Source: Dehalococcoidia bacterium
Lineage (GTDB): Bacteria > Chloroflexota > Dehalococcoidia > UBA6926
Direction of reading: 5' to 3'
Length of the DNA: 32,968 nt
Assembly: GCA_009841045.1 (NCBI GenBank)
Contig: VXMO01000013.1
Coordinates: 1-32,968 of the forward strand
Shown here in pieces: positions 8,851 through 16,464 of the stretch; position 1 is the first letter of the stretch, and every line of letters begins with the position of its first letter. Made by a program: the position numbers and the translations under genes. The notes under the pieces are model-generated. The model was not told where the DNA came from, ran no database searches, and saw only the letters and a list, made by a program, of their open reading frames with translations.

Positions 8851-9369
8851 ATGTCCGACGCGACCTACACCGTCATCCTGGAGCCCGAACCTGAGGGTGG
8901 GTATTCAGTGCATTGTCCGGCGTTGCCGGGCTGCGTGGCACAGGGTGAAAGCCGAGACGAGGCTCTTGATGCCATAGCAGCCGCCATTCAGCAGTCGCTT
9001 TCGGCGTGGGCGGAGGACGATATGGCCCCACCGGCGGATTCCGTCGACTATCTGGGTGATGAGCTGTATGAAATCCTCGCCGCTCGCGCCGACGACAATC
9101 TGTCGCTCACGTGTGAGACGGTCGAAGTCCAGGTTGCTATTGGCGACCAGCGTCAGAGCGCGTTTGAGGACGAACGTCCGCCCGTCCTTACTGTGCCGGG
9201 GGAGCCCGGCTCGGAGATGATCAAGCGCGGCGCGCACAAAGCTCTCATTCGCCACTCCGGCATGACGCCGGAAGAATTCGAAATTTACATCCGGACAGAG
9301 GCCCGCATGACGGAGCTGCACATTAGGAACCTCAGCCGCCCGACGGGCCCCCAGGTGGCGGGCGGGTAA
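8851..9369 (+). CDS. HicB-like (UPF0150 fold) protein, orphan
   Basis: A 172-residue protein. Residues 1-50 match the HicB/UPF0150 pattern: a beta strand TYTVILEPEPEGGYSV, the C-P-A-L-P-G-C turn, then a helix starting S-R-D-E-A-L. In toxin-antitoxin pairs this domain binds the HicA toxin. No HicA-like gene lies beside it, and the rest (about 60-172) is not a recognised DNA-binding domain. The C-terminal part has a charged helix (EEFEIYIRTEARM). It may be a free-standing regulator or adaptor, not an antitoxin. An upstream in-frame TTG (8827) would add eight residues, but it overlaps a likely -10 box, so the ATG at 8851 is preferred. Confidence 0.75.
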   Translation: MSDATYTVILEPEPEGGYSVHCPALPGCVAQGESRDEALDAIAAAIQQSLSAWAEDDMAPPADSVDYLGDELYEILAARADDNLSLTCETVEVQVAIGDQRQSAFEDERPPVLTVPGEPGSEMIKRGAHKALIRHSGMTPEEFEIYIRTEARMTELHIRNLSRPTGPQVAGG

Positions 9370-9414
9370 GCCGCTCCTGACGTGCACTGCTTACATGCCG
9401 GCACGCAATCCAGA

Positions 9415-9444
9415 TTGACCTTTCAATAGGAAAGACGGTATAAT
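9415..9444 (+). promoter_or_regulatory. Near-consensus sigma-70 promoter of the pheS run
   Basis: TTGACC (9415-9420), an 18-base spacer, and a perfect TATAAT (9439-9444). Transcription should start near 9451, directly before a hairpin and about 70 bases before the pheS ATG. Confidence 0.85.
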
Positions 9445-9454
9445 CCCCGCTGTT

Positions 9455-9478
9455 GTCCGTCAGGAGACGGACGTTTTT
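9455..9478 (+). terminator. Hairpin plus T-run in the pheS leader (possible attenuator)
   Basis: A perfect 7-bp stem GTCCGTC (9455-9461) / GACGGAC (9466-9472) with an AGGA loop is followed by G and TTTTT (9474-9478). It has the form of an intrinsic terminator, placed at the very start of the transcript from the strong promoter and before pheS. It is therefore more likely an attenuator or a 5'-end stabilising stem than the terminator of the previous gene, whose stop is about 85 bases upstream. No leader peptide or T-box sequence was recognised. Confidence 0.6.
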
Positions 9479-9522
9479 CATTGTGGTTATCGAGTACGGA
9501 CAGTCACAAAAGCGCGGGGAAC

Positions 9523-10578
9523 ATGTCCACACTCACTGACGAACTAACGGACGTTGAAATCAGCGCGCTCGCTGAGCTTGAGCGCATCTCGGACAGGGAT
9601 GCGTTGGAGCAATGGCGCGTGACATGGCAGGGTCGTCGACAGGGTCGCCTCCCCAAGTTACTGGAGCAGCTACCGACACTCCCCATTGAGGATCGGCGTG
9701 AGGCCGGCCAGCTCGCCAATCGAGTGCGGTCTGCTCTTGAGAATGCCTACGAGGAGCGACGCTCCGTCCTTGAACACGCGAATGTGGCACAGAGGCTGTC
9801 CGCGGAAGCGATTGATGTGACGCTGCCCGGACGCGGTGTCCCTTCCGGGGGGTTGCATCCCACGACACAGACGATGCGGGAGATCATCGACGCTTTCAGA
9901 CCGATGGGATTCCGAGTTGTCGAGGGCCCCGAGGTGGAATGGGACTACTACAACTTTGAGGCGCTGAACATCCCGGCAGACCATCCGGCCCGTGATCAGT
10001 GGGACACGCTGTGGTTGGACATCGAGGATGATGACGGCAAGCGACCCCTGCTGCTGCGCACACATACATCGCCCATGCAGGTACGAATCATGGAGGCGCA
10101 GCAGCCTCCCATCCGCGTTCTCATCCCGGGACGCGTGTTCCGACATGAGGCGACGGACGCTTCGCATGAATCGGTCTTCTTCCAGGTTGAAGGTCTTGCA
10201 GTTGATCGCGGCATCACCTTCGCCGACCTCAAAGGGACGTTGTACGCCTTTGCACGCCGTATGTTTGGCCCCGACCGCCAGGTCCGCTTCCGCTGCGACT
10301 TTTTTCCGTTCGTGGAGCCGGGCGTGGACATGGCTATTGACTGCTTCGCGTGCCGAGAACAGGAGGGTTGCCGTGTCTGCAGCCAAACCGGTTGGCTGGA
10401 GATCATGGGCGCCGGAATGGTGCATCCCGAGGTCTTGAGGCGCGTCGGCTACGACCCTGACGAATACACAGGTTTCGCATTCGGCATGGGGCCGGAGCGT
10501 ATTGCGATGCTGCGTCACGGCATTGATGACATCCGGCATTTCTATGCCAACGATTTGAATTTTCTTGAGCAGTTCTAG
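9523..10578 (+). CDS. pheS: Phenylalanine--tRNA ligase alpha subunit
   Basis: Catalytic alpha subunit of the cytoplasmic (alpha-beta)2 enzyme that charges tRNA-Phe. The 351 residues comprise an N-terminal coiled-coil arm (about 1-85) and a class II synthetase core: HPTTQTMREI (motif 1 region), FRHEATDASH (motif 2) and GFAFGMGPERIAML (motif 3). Within the core lies a four-cysteine cluster, C274xxC277 and C283xxC286, probably a small zinc or structural knuckle seen in a subset of bacterial PheS. The ATG at 9523 is preferred because GGGGA precedes it and the resulting length fits; an in-frame TTG at 9481 would add 14 residues directly after the leader T-run. It is the first gene of the run leading to pheT. 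Confidence 0.96.
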   Translation: MSTLTDELTDVEISALAELERISDRDALEQWRVTWQGRRQGRLPKLLEQLPTLPIEDRREAGQLANRVRSALENAYEERRSVLEHANVAQRLSAEAIDVTLPGRGVPSGGLHPTTQTMREIIDAFRPMGFRVVEGPEVEWDYYNFEALNIPADHPARDQWDTLWLDIEDDDGKRPLLLRTHTSPMQVRIMEAQQPPIRVLIPGRVFRHEATDASHESVFFQVEGLAVDRGITFADLKGTLYAFARRMFGPDRQVRFRCDFFPFVEPGVDMAIDCFACREQEGCRVCSQTGWLEIMGAGMVHPEVLRRVGYDPDEYTGFAFGMGPERIAMLRHGIDDIRHFYANDLNFLEQF

Positions 10579-10638
10579 CTCGGTGGGAATAGCGCGAGGG
10601 AAGGAGCAAAGGGCTCCGACATCCAGAAGGAGGATGAG

Positions 10639-10905
10639 ATGACTGAACGGGCAGAGAAGGCCGCGGTGACGCTAACCATGACACTGACACCAGAAGAGGT
10701 AGGCACGCTCCTGGGCTGCCTCGGTTTTGCGGCAGAAAGGTCGACCGTGGACGACCGGCAGGTCATCTACATGGAATTAGCTGATAGGATGCGTGATGCG
10801 CAGCGTGAGATGCTCGGCCCGATGTCTGTTGCCGAGGGCATGGCTGTCGTGAGAGAGGTCCAGGATATAGAGAAGGCTACGGTTGCACATCTACGCTACG
10901 AATAA
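10639..10905 (+). CDS. Unknown 88-residue protein between pheS and pheT
   Basis: Small acidic, mainly helical soluble protein that I do not recognise. Residues 10-20 are Thr-rich (V-T-L-T-M-T-L-T-P-E-E), followed by an amphipathic helical region with A-D-R-M-R-D-A-Q-R-E. The start is well supported: AGAAGGAGG lies about 5-8 bases before the ATG. It sits 60 bases after pheS and 27 before the zinc-ribbon gene, so it is probably co-transcribed with the synthetase genes. No function can be given. Confidence 0.7.
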   Translation: MTERAEKAAVTLTMTLTPEEVGTLLGCLGFAAERSTVDDRQVIYMELADRMRDAQREMLGPMSVAEGMAVVREVQDIEKATVAHLRYE

Positions 10906-10932
10906 TCGCCCGGTGGGGGGCGCGCAAGCCGA

Positions 10933-11262
10933 ATGACGACGCCCGGCGCTCCCATACCCACCCAGCAGAATTGCCCGAGCTGCAATGCCCTCGTGTACTA
11001 CGAGGGCTATAGCCAGTTGCCGTCGAACCTCGTACCGCATCGTTTCCATTGCCATGCGTGCTGGAATGTGTACCTTGTACGGTCAACGTCTCACAAGCAA
11101 CCACGCTTTCGGATTACGATGAGGCATATGGTCGCGGAATCGAGTGACCTTGCGACTGCGGAAACTATCGCAAGCCAGGGACACGATAGCGGTGACGAAC
11201 AGCCAGAGGATGCGGGCGGCGAAGGTGGGTCACCAGATACGGAAACTGATCGAACGGAGTAA
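10933..11262 (+). CDS. Small zinc-ribbon protein, unknown function
   Basis: A 109-residue protein with two CxxC knuckles, C14-P-S-C17 and C40-H-A-C43, 22 residues apart, typical of a zinc ribbon. The segment between them carries Y-Y-E-G-Y. The last 35 residues are acidic and probably disordered (Asp, Glu, Gly, Ser rich). It ends 9 bases before pheT, so it belongs to the same transcript. It could bind nucleic acid or protein; its role near the synthetase is unknown. No strong Shine-Dalgarno is visible before the ATG at 10933. Confidence 0.7.
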   Translation: MTTPGAPIPTQQNCPSCNALVYYEGYSQLPSNLVPHRFHCHACWNVYLVRSTSHKQPRFRITMRHMVAESSDLATAETIASQGHDSGDEQPEDAGGEGGSPDTETDRTE

Positions 11263-11271
11263 GACAACGCG

Positions 11272-13734
11272 ATGCGCGTGTCACTCAAGTGGCTGCGAGA
11301 ATACGTCGATTTTGATCTGACGCCTGAAGATCTGGCGCATCGGCTGACCATGGCCGGTCTTGAGGTCGGCGCAATCGAGCGCGTTGGCGGGGATTGGGAC
11401 AACGTTCTGGTCGGCCACGTTGAGCGGCTTAGACCACACCCCAACGCGGACCGCCTTAAGCTGGCCACTGTCGATACCGGTTCCGAGCAATTGGAAGTGA
11501 TCTGCGGCGCTCCGAATGTCGAGGGTGGCCAAAAGATCGTACTGGCCAGAGTCGGGGCGACACTTACGAATCCGCAGACAGGCAACCAGGAGACGCTCAA
11601 GGCGGCGCGCATCCGTGGCGTCGTCTCGGAGGGCATGATTTGCTCCGAGCGTGAGCTTGGGCTTGGCGACGACCACGAAGGCATTCTCGTCTTGCCGGAC
11701 GATGCTGTTCCGGGCATGCCGCTGGAAGACTACCTGGGTGACGTTATTCTCGACGTTGAAGTTACGGCCAACCGGCCTGACTGCCTGTCCATGCTCGGCG
11801 TGGCGTGGGAGGTTGGGGCCCTGACAGGCAACCCGGTACGTGTGCCGTCGCTGGAGTACGCGGAGGACGGAGACCCAATAACGACGAAAGACTTGGTTGA
11901 CCTGCGCGCCCCGGAGTTCGCGCCGCGCTATACGTCCGCCTTAATCACCGGCGTAACAGTCGGCCCCGCGCCCGGTTGGATGCAGTTGCGGTTGAAGTCC
12001 GCCGGAGTGCGTCCAATCTCCAACGTGGTGGACATCACGAACTACGTCATGTTGGAGGTCGGGCAGCCGCTGCACGCATTTGATCGGGATACTATCGCAG
12101 GCGGCAAGCTAATCGTCCGCCGCGCAACACCGGAGGAGCCGCTCACCACGCTGGATGGTCGCACGCACTCGCTCTCGACCGAAGATCTTGTGATTGCGGA
12201 TGAGAACGGACCCGTGGGTCTTGGCGGCATCATGGGCGGCGGCAACTCGGAGGTCTCGGATTCCACCACGGACATCATTTTGGAGTCCGCGTCATTCGCC
12301 TTTGCGAGCACGCGCCGCACAGTCCAGCGTCGCCGGATCGAGGTGGGCGGCAAGCGCGGAACCGAGGCCTCTCAACGCTTTGAACGCAACCTGCCGATAA
12401 CACTGCCGCCCGTCGGGCTTCGCCGCGCTGCCAAGATGCTGGTGGAACTCTGTGGCGGACTGGCGGCAAAGGGCATCGCAGACGACTGGCCGGACCGCCA
12501 GGAGCCGGCGATTGTCACGATGACATCGGAACGCATGAAGCAGGTGATGGGCTCGGACCCGGGACGCGAGGTCTCAGAGCGGACGCTGCGCTCACTGGGC
12601 TTTGAGTTGGCGGCCACGGACAGACCGGATGGCGAATACACCATCGACGCCGTTGTCCCGTATTGGCGGACGGACATTGGAATCCCGGACGATCTTATCG
12701 AAGAGGTGGCGCGAATTGTGGGCTACGATGTGGTTCCCGTCACCCTGCTCCCATCAACGGGTGAGCCTGAGCTGCCGGATCCCTTGACGCAGATTAAGGA
12801 CGACGTGCGCGACACTCTTGTGATGCTTGGCAATCGGGAAACAATCTCCTATCCGCTCGTCCCGATGGAGTTGCTGCAGGCCACGATTCCCGGGGATGCG
12901 CCGCAGGACCCGCTGCGCGTCTGGAATCGCATGTCGCCAGACCAGGAGTATCTGAGGACATCACTACGCGGCAGTCTGTTACGGACACTCGCGAACAACG
13001 AGCGTGGCATCGGCAGGGAATCGTACCGACTCTTCGAGATCGGGCAGGCATACTTGCCACATGGCCCGCGCCATCAGCCGGAGGAACGGACGTATGTGAC
13101 CGGCGTGTTGGCGGGAACGCGGGCGAATCGGTCGTGGATAGAGGGCAATGAGGCTGTTCCGGACGAGATGGACTTCTTTGACGCAAAGGGGCTTGTCGAG
13201 AGCCTTCTTGGCGCGATAGGTGTTCGCGCGCGGTACGAGGTTGCGGAAGACCGCATTCTTGCGCACGGACGCACGGCGCACCTACTGCCGGAAGATGGCG
13301 GGCGACCATTCGGAACTATTGGAGAGGTCCATCCTGATACTCTCGCGGCGCTGGATATCCGCACTCCCCGCGTTGTGCTCTATGAGATTAATCTGCATGC
13401 CGTGTTGGACCATCGACGTGAGGCGGAACGAACCTGGCAGTCCGTTTCCCGCTACCCGAGTGTGCTGCGGGAGCTTTCACTGCTCATTGATGAGGGAGCG
13501 CCGGCGGGGCTGGTGAGTGATATCATCCGGGACTTTCCATCCATCGTGCGTTCATCTCTTGTGGATGTCTACCAAGGACCACAGGTGCCGGACGGCAAGA
13601 AATCCCTCGCGTTTTCGCTTGTCTGGCAGTCGCCAACACGCACATTGACGGATACTGAAGTGGATGTCGCGGAGACGCAGTTGCTGGATAAACTGCAACG
13701 AGAGGCGGGCGCGACTCTCCGTTCACAGGCATGA
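11272..13734 (+). CDS. pheT: Phenylalanine--tRNA ligase beta subunit
   Basis: An 820-residue partner of PheS that recognises tRNA-Phe and edits mischarged Tyr-tRNA. It starts with the conserved MRVSLKWLREYVD. A tRNA-binding (EMAP-like) domain follows at about 40-155 (HPNADRLKLATVDTG). The B3/B4 editing domain is at about 210-390, with the G-G-K-R-G-T-E-A-S-Q-R-F-E-R segment near 361. The B5 domain is at about 414-490, a catalytic-like core at about 500-700, and the anticodon-binding FDX-ACB domain at about 724-820. All expected domains are present and the length is normal to slightly long. It is separated from pheS by two small genes instead of being adjacent. GGAG lies somewhat far upstream of the ATG. 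Confidence 0.97.
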   Translation: MRVSLKWLREYVDFDLTPEDLAHRLTMAGLEVGAIERVGGDWDNVLVGHVERLRPHPNADRLKLATVDTGSEQLEVICGAPNVEGGQKIVLARVGATLTNPQTGNQETLKAARIRGVVSEGMICSERELGLGDDHEGILVLPDDAVPGMPLEDYLGDVILDVEVTANRPDCLSMLGVAWEVGALTGNPVRVPSLEYAEDGDPITTKDLVDLRAPEFAPRYTSALITGVTVGPAPGWMQLRLKSAGVRPISNVVDITNYVMLEVGQPLHAFDRDTIAGGKLIVRRATPEEPLTTLDGRTHSLSTEDLVIADENGPVGLGGIMGGGNSEVSDSTTDIILESASFAFASTRRTVQRRRIEVGGKRGTEASQRFERNLPITLPPVGLRRAAKMLVELCGGLAAKGIADDWPDRQEPAIVTMTSERMKQVMGSDPGREVSERTLRSLGFELAATDRPDGEYTIDAVVPYWRTDIGIPDDLIEEVARIVGYDVVPVTLLPSTGEPELPDPLTQIKDDVRDTLVMLGNRETISYPLVPMELLQATIPGDAPQDPLRVWNRMSPDQEYLRTSLRGSLLRTLANNERGIGRESYRLFEIGQAYLPHGPRHQPEERTYVTGVLAGTRANRSWIEGNEAVPDEMDFFDAKGLVESLLGAIGVRARYEVAEDRILAHGRTAHLLPEDGGRPFGTIGEVHPDTLAALDIRTPRVVLYEINLHAVLDHRREAERTWQSVSRYPSVLRELSLLIDEGAPAGLVSDIIRDFPSIVRSSLVDVYQGPQVPDGKKSLAFSLVWQSPTRTLTDTEVDVAETQLLDKLQREAGATLRSQA

Positions 13735-13773
13735 TGGGGATGCGCCCTTCAAAGTGAGAGGCGCATTGGGGCG

Positions 13774-15084
13774 ATGACGACAGATACAGGCATGATTCTT
13801 GTAGAAGAGGCGCTTGAGCGCGTCCTGGCCGATATTCGGCCTCTGACGCCTACGCGTGTCCCGCTTGCCGACGCCAACGGTCTTGTGCTTGCGGATGACG
13901 TGCGCTCCGCAATCTCTATCCCGCCGCTCCCGAACTCCGCCATGGATGGCTACGCGGTGCGAGCGGAGGATGTGGCCGCAGCGGCGCAAAGCTCGCCCGT
14001 TGTTTTGCCTGTGATCGGCGAGATTGCGGCAGGATCGCCGCCCGAACCTGCCGTTACGCCGGGCACCGTCGTCCGTATCATGACCGGCGCCCCCGTCCCA
14101 CCCGGCGCGGACACAATCGTCCGCTTTGAGGACACGGACGAGGAGAACCGTCGGGCGACCGGACAGCCACTGGATGCCATCACAATCTATGCCTCCCCAA
14201 GGGTTGGCACTTCCGTCCGTGCCGCCGGTGAGGACGTGCAGGCAGGTCAGGTGGTGCTGGCGAAGGGCATGGAGTTGACGCCTGCGCGGCTAGGTGTGCT
14301 GGCCTCCGTCGGCATGGCGAACGTTCCTGTCTACCCTCGTCCCGTGGTTGCGATCCTCGCGTCCGGCAATGAGATTGCCGCGCCCGGTGATGAGCTGGGA
14401 GTAGGACACATCTATGACATCAACACATACACAGTGCAGGGACTTGTTCAGCAGATGGGCGCAATCGCGCGCCCGCTGGGCATCGCCCGCGATACGGAGG
14501 AATCTGTCCGTCAACATGTGGAGCAGTCTCGAGAGGCCGATTTCCTGATCACGTCCGCCGGCGCCTCTGTCGGCTACTACGATCTGGTGAAGGAAATCCT
14601 GCAGTCACTTGGCGACGTCCGCGTGTGGGCGGTACGAATGCGCCCGGGCAAGCCCGTCGTGTTCGGAATACTGCGAGGGACGCCGGACGAGCCGTGGGGG
14701 AGAGATGTGCCCCATCTTGGCTTGCCGGGCAATCCGGTGAGCGCAATGGTCGTGTTCCACATGCTGGCGCGTCCGGCGCTGCGCAAGATGATGGGACACC
14801 AGACCTGGGACTCGCCATCACTGACGGCTGTGCTGGATGATCCAATCGAGAACGAGGACGGCCGCCGCGTGTATGCCCGGGCCCATGTCTATCGCGGCGA
14901 TGAGGGGCGGATGCACGCGCGGCTGTCCGGTCCGCAGGGTTCGAATATATTGACCGCCATGGCGCGGGCGAACGGTCTGGCGATCTGTCCCGAGGGCGTG
15001 AAACGCCTTGAAGCGGGCGACGAGACGCGCGTGGAACTGCTGGGGGAGACGGGAATCTCGGGCAGCGCTTCTGTGGACGAATGA
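13774..15084 (+). CDS. moeA: Molybdopterin molybdenumtransferase MoeA
   Basis: Cytoplasmic enzyme that inserts molybdate into adenylated molybdopterin, the last step of molybdenum cofactor synthesis. The 436 residues show the MoeA pattern. The N-terminal domains contain P-N-S-A-M-D-G-Y-A-V-R-A near residue 56 and a G-E-I-A-A-G-S stretch. The MoCF-binding domain (about 175-320) has S-G-N-E-I, T-S-A-G-A-S-V-G (usually T-S-G-G-V-S-V-G), P-G-K-P-V-V-F-G (about 291) and G-L-P-G-N-P-V-S (about 316). A C-terminal beta domain covers about 345-415. It begins 39 bases after pheT and overlaps the next gene by four bases (ATGA), suggesting translational coupling. No other cofactor gene lies in the window, so molybdoenzymes are expected elsewhere in the genome. 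Confidence 0.93.
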   Translation: MTTDTGMILVEEALERVLADIRPLTPTRVPLADANGLVLADDVRSAISIPPLPNSAMDGYAVRAEDVAAAAQSSPVVLPVIGEIAAGSPPEPAVTPGTVVRIMTGAPVPPGADTIVRFEDTDEENRRATGQPLDAITIYASPRVGTSVRAAGEDVQAGQVVLAKGMELTPARLGVLASVGMANVPVYPRPVVAILASGNEIAAPGDELGVGHIYDINTYTVQGLVQQMGAIARPLGIARDTEESVRQHVEQSREADFLITSAGASVGYYDLVKEILQSLGDVRVWAVRMRPGKPVVFGILRGTPDEPWGRDVPHLGLPGNPVSAMVVFHMLARPALRKMMGHQTWDSPSLTAVLDDPIENEDGRRVYARAHVYRGDEGRMHARLSGPQGSNILTAMARANGLAICPEGVKRLEAGDETRVELLGETGISGSASVDE

Positions 15085-16034
15085 ACCCACACTTTTGGGG
15101 TCGCGTCGTGATGGCGCTTCTGGGCATCATCGTTGCCCTAATCGCCATCGTCTCCTGGACGATGGTCTCGCAGGCCGTGGTTGCGGAGCGTGAGCCGGTT
15201 GAAACGACTCCCTCTGAATACGGCATGGCCTATGAGAACATCGAGTTCTTGCCGCGCATGCCGGAGGAACGGGCGGAGGAAAATCCCATAACGCTGAGGG
15301 GTTGGTGGATCCCGCGTCCTGCGCAGGCCGAAGGCCCGGAATCGGCAATTGTTGTGGTTCACGGTGTTGACTCGAACCGTGCCCGCGATCCCGAACCGTA
15401 CATGCCATTGATTCGAGACCTCCATGAGAGAGGCTTTGCACTATTGATGTTTGACTTGCGGGCCCACGGTGAATCGGACGGCGAGGTGATGTCCGCCGGT
15501 TATTACGAACGCTACGACGTGCTGGGCGCGATGGATGTGGCAGAGGACAGGTACGGCATCCCGACGCAGCGCATTGGCGTATTGGGATTCTCGATGGGAG
15601 GGGTTGCTGCGCTGTTGGGAGCTACAGAAGAGCCGCGGTTGCGCGCTCTTGTGGTCGACAGTGCCTTTGCGAACATTGATGACCTGTTTGCGGTCGAAGT
15701 GGCTGATCGAACGCCGCTTCCGGAGTGGACGGTAAACGTCGTGAAGCCGGGTATGGAGGTCGTGGCGCGAGTGCGTTACGGAATACGACTTTCAGCCCTC
15801 AAGCCTGAGGAATTCGTGGGCGAGATCGACTTCCCTCTTCTGTTCACACACGCGGAGGACGACGACAGGATCGCCGCTGATCACTCGGAACGCATTGCGG
15901 CGGCGGCCACGCATCCGGAGACCCGCCTGCAATCATTCCCGTCCGGTGGCCACAGCGCAGCGTTTAGCGAGCATGCCGAGGAGTATCTCGACGTGGTGAC
16001 GGAGTACTTCCAAGGGCGATTCGACGGCACGTGA
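15081..16034 (+). CDS. Membrane-anchored alpha/beta hydrolase
   Basis: A 317-residue serine hydrolase with one N-terminal hydrophobic helix (about residues 9-30), which should anchor it to the membrane with the catalytic domain outside. The alpha/beta core shows the oxyanion strand V-V-V-H-G-V-D (91-97), the nucleophile elbow G-F-S-M-G-G with Ser171, a candidate acid among Asp260-262 (H-A-E-D-D-D-R) and the catalytic His291 (G-G-H-S). This layout fits the esterase/acyl-hydrolase group often called DUF1749/BAAT-like or peptidase S9-like. The substrate is unknown. Its start ATG overlaps the moeA stop by four bases, so the two are translated together. A transport or lipid role would be guesswork. 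Confidence 0.88.
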   Translation: MNPHFWGRVVMALLGIIVALIAIVSWTMVSQAVVAEREPVETTPSEYGMAYENIEFLPRMPEERAEENPITLRGWWIPRPAQAEGPESAIVVVHGVDSNRARDPEPYMPLIRDLHERGFALLMFDLRAHGESDGEVMSAGYYERYDVLGAMDVAEDRYGIPTQRIGVLGFSMGGVAALLGATEEPRLRALVVDSAFANIDDLFAVEVADRTPLPEWTVNVVKPGMEVVARVRYGIRLSALKPEEFVGEIDFPLLFTHAEDDDRIAADHSERIAAAATHPETRLQSFPSGGHSAAFSEHAEEYLDVVTEYFQGRFDGT

Positions 16035-16039
16035 GTCAA

Positions 16040-16069
16040 TTGACACTTTTGCCCGTCCGCGCCTAGAAT
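16040..16069 (+). promoter_or_regulatory. Near-consensus promoter of the RAM/AsnC gene
   Basis: TTGACA (16040-16045), an 18-base spacer and TAGAAT (16064-16069) lie 46 bases before the GTG start. It is the best -35 in the window and suggests strong, independent expression of the small gene. Confidence 0.85.
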
Positions 16070-16088
16070 AAGCCGCCTTTAGCGGCTT
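16070..16088. promoter_or_regulatory. Palindrome at the transcription start (possible operator)
   Basis: Perfect 7-bp inverted repeat AAGCCGC (16070-16076) / GCGGCTT (16082-16088) with a CTTTA centre. It covers the predicted transcription start of the promoter ending at 16069. Its position suits a repressor operator; only part of it would be in the RNA, so an RNA stem is less likely. Confidence 0.45.
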
Positions 16089-16115
16089 CGGTGGGCTGAG
16101 ATTTTGGGGGTTAAA

Positions 16116-16352
16116 GTGGCCACTCGCGCTTTCATACTAGTAGAGACTTCCGTTGGCAAGACGCAGGATGTTGTCGAGGAGCTCAAGAAGGTTCCAGAGA
16201 TGACGTCCGTTGACGCGGTGACAGGTCCGTACGACGTCATTGCAACGATCGAAGCAGAGGATCTCAACACGGTCGGCAGCCTCGTTGCGAGCCGCATCCA
16301 CACCATCGGAGGTATTCTGCGGACCGTCACTTGTCTCTCAGTTTCACTTTGA
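16116..16352 (+). CDS. Stand-alone RAM/AsnC ligand-binding domain protein
   Basis: A 78-residue protein consisting only of the Lrp/AsnC effector (RAM) domain, without a DNA-binding helix-turn-helix. The ferredoxin-like pattern is clear: strand T-R-A-F-I-L-V-E-T, the helix V-V-E-E-L-K-K-V, then V-D-A-V-T-G-P-Y-D-V-I-A. Stand-alone RAM proteins form rings that bind amino acids or other small molecules and may tune full-length Lrp regulators or enzymes. The GTG at 16116 is chosen because GGGGG ends five bases before it and the product starts like its relatives; a TTG at 16104 would overlap the Shine-Dalgarno. It has its own strong promoter and lies just before the ACAD cluster. Confidence 0.9.
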   Translation: MATRAFILVETSVGKTQDVVEELKKVPEMTSVDAVTGPYDVIATIEAEDLNTVGSLVASRIHTIGGILRTVTCLSVSL

Positions 16353-16464
16353 TGTGACACAGACCCGGTGCGACAAAGCGATCGTGACCTGACAGCTTCC
16401 TGATACTGACTGCAGTTGAGCGGAAAGCAACGCGTCAAGGGACATAGACGCAGGGAGAACGGCG

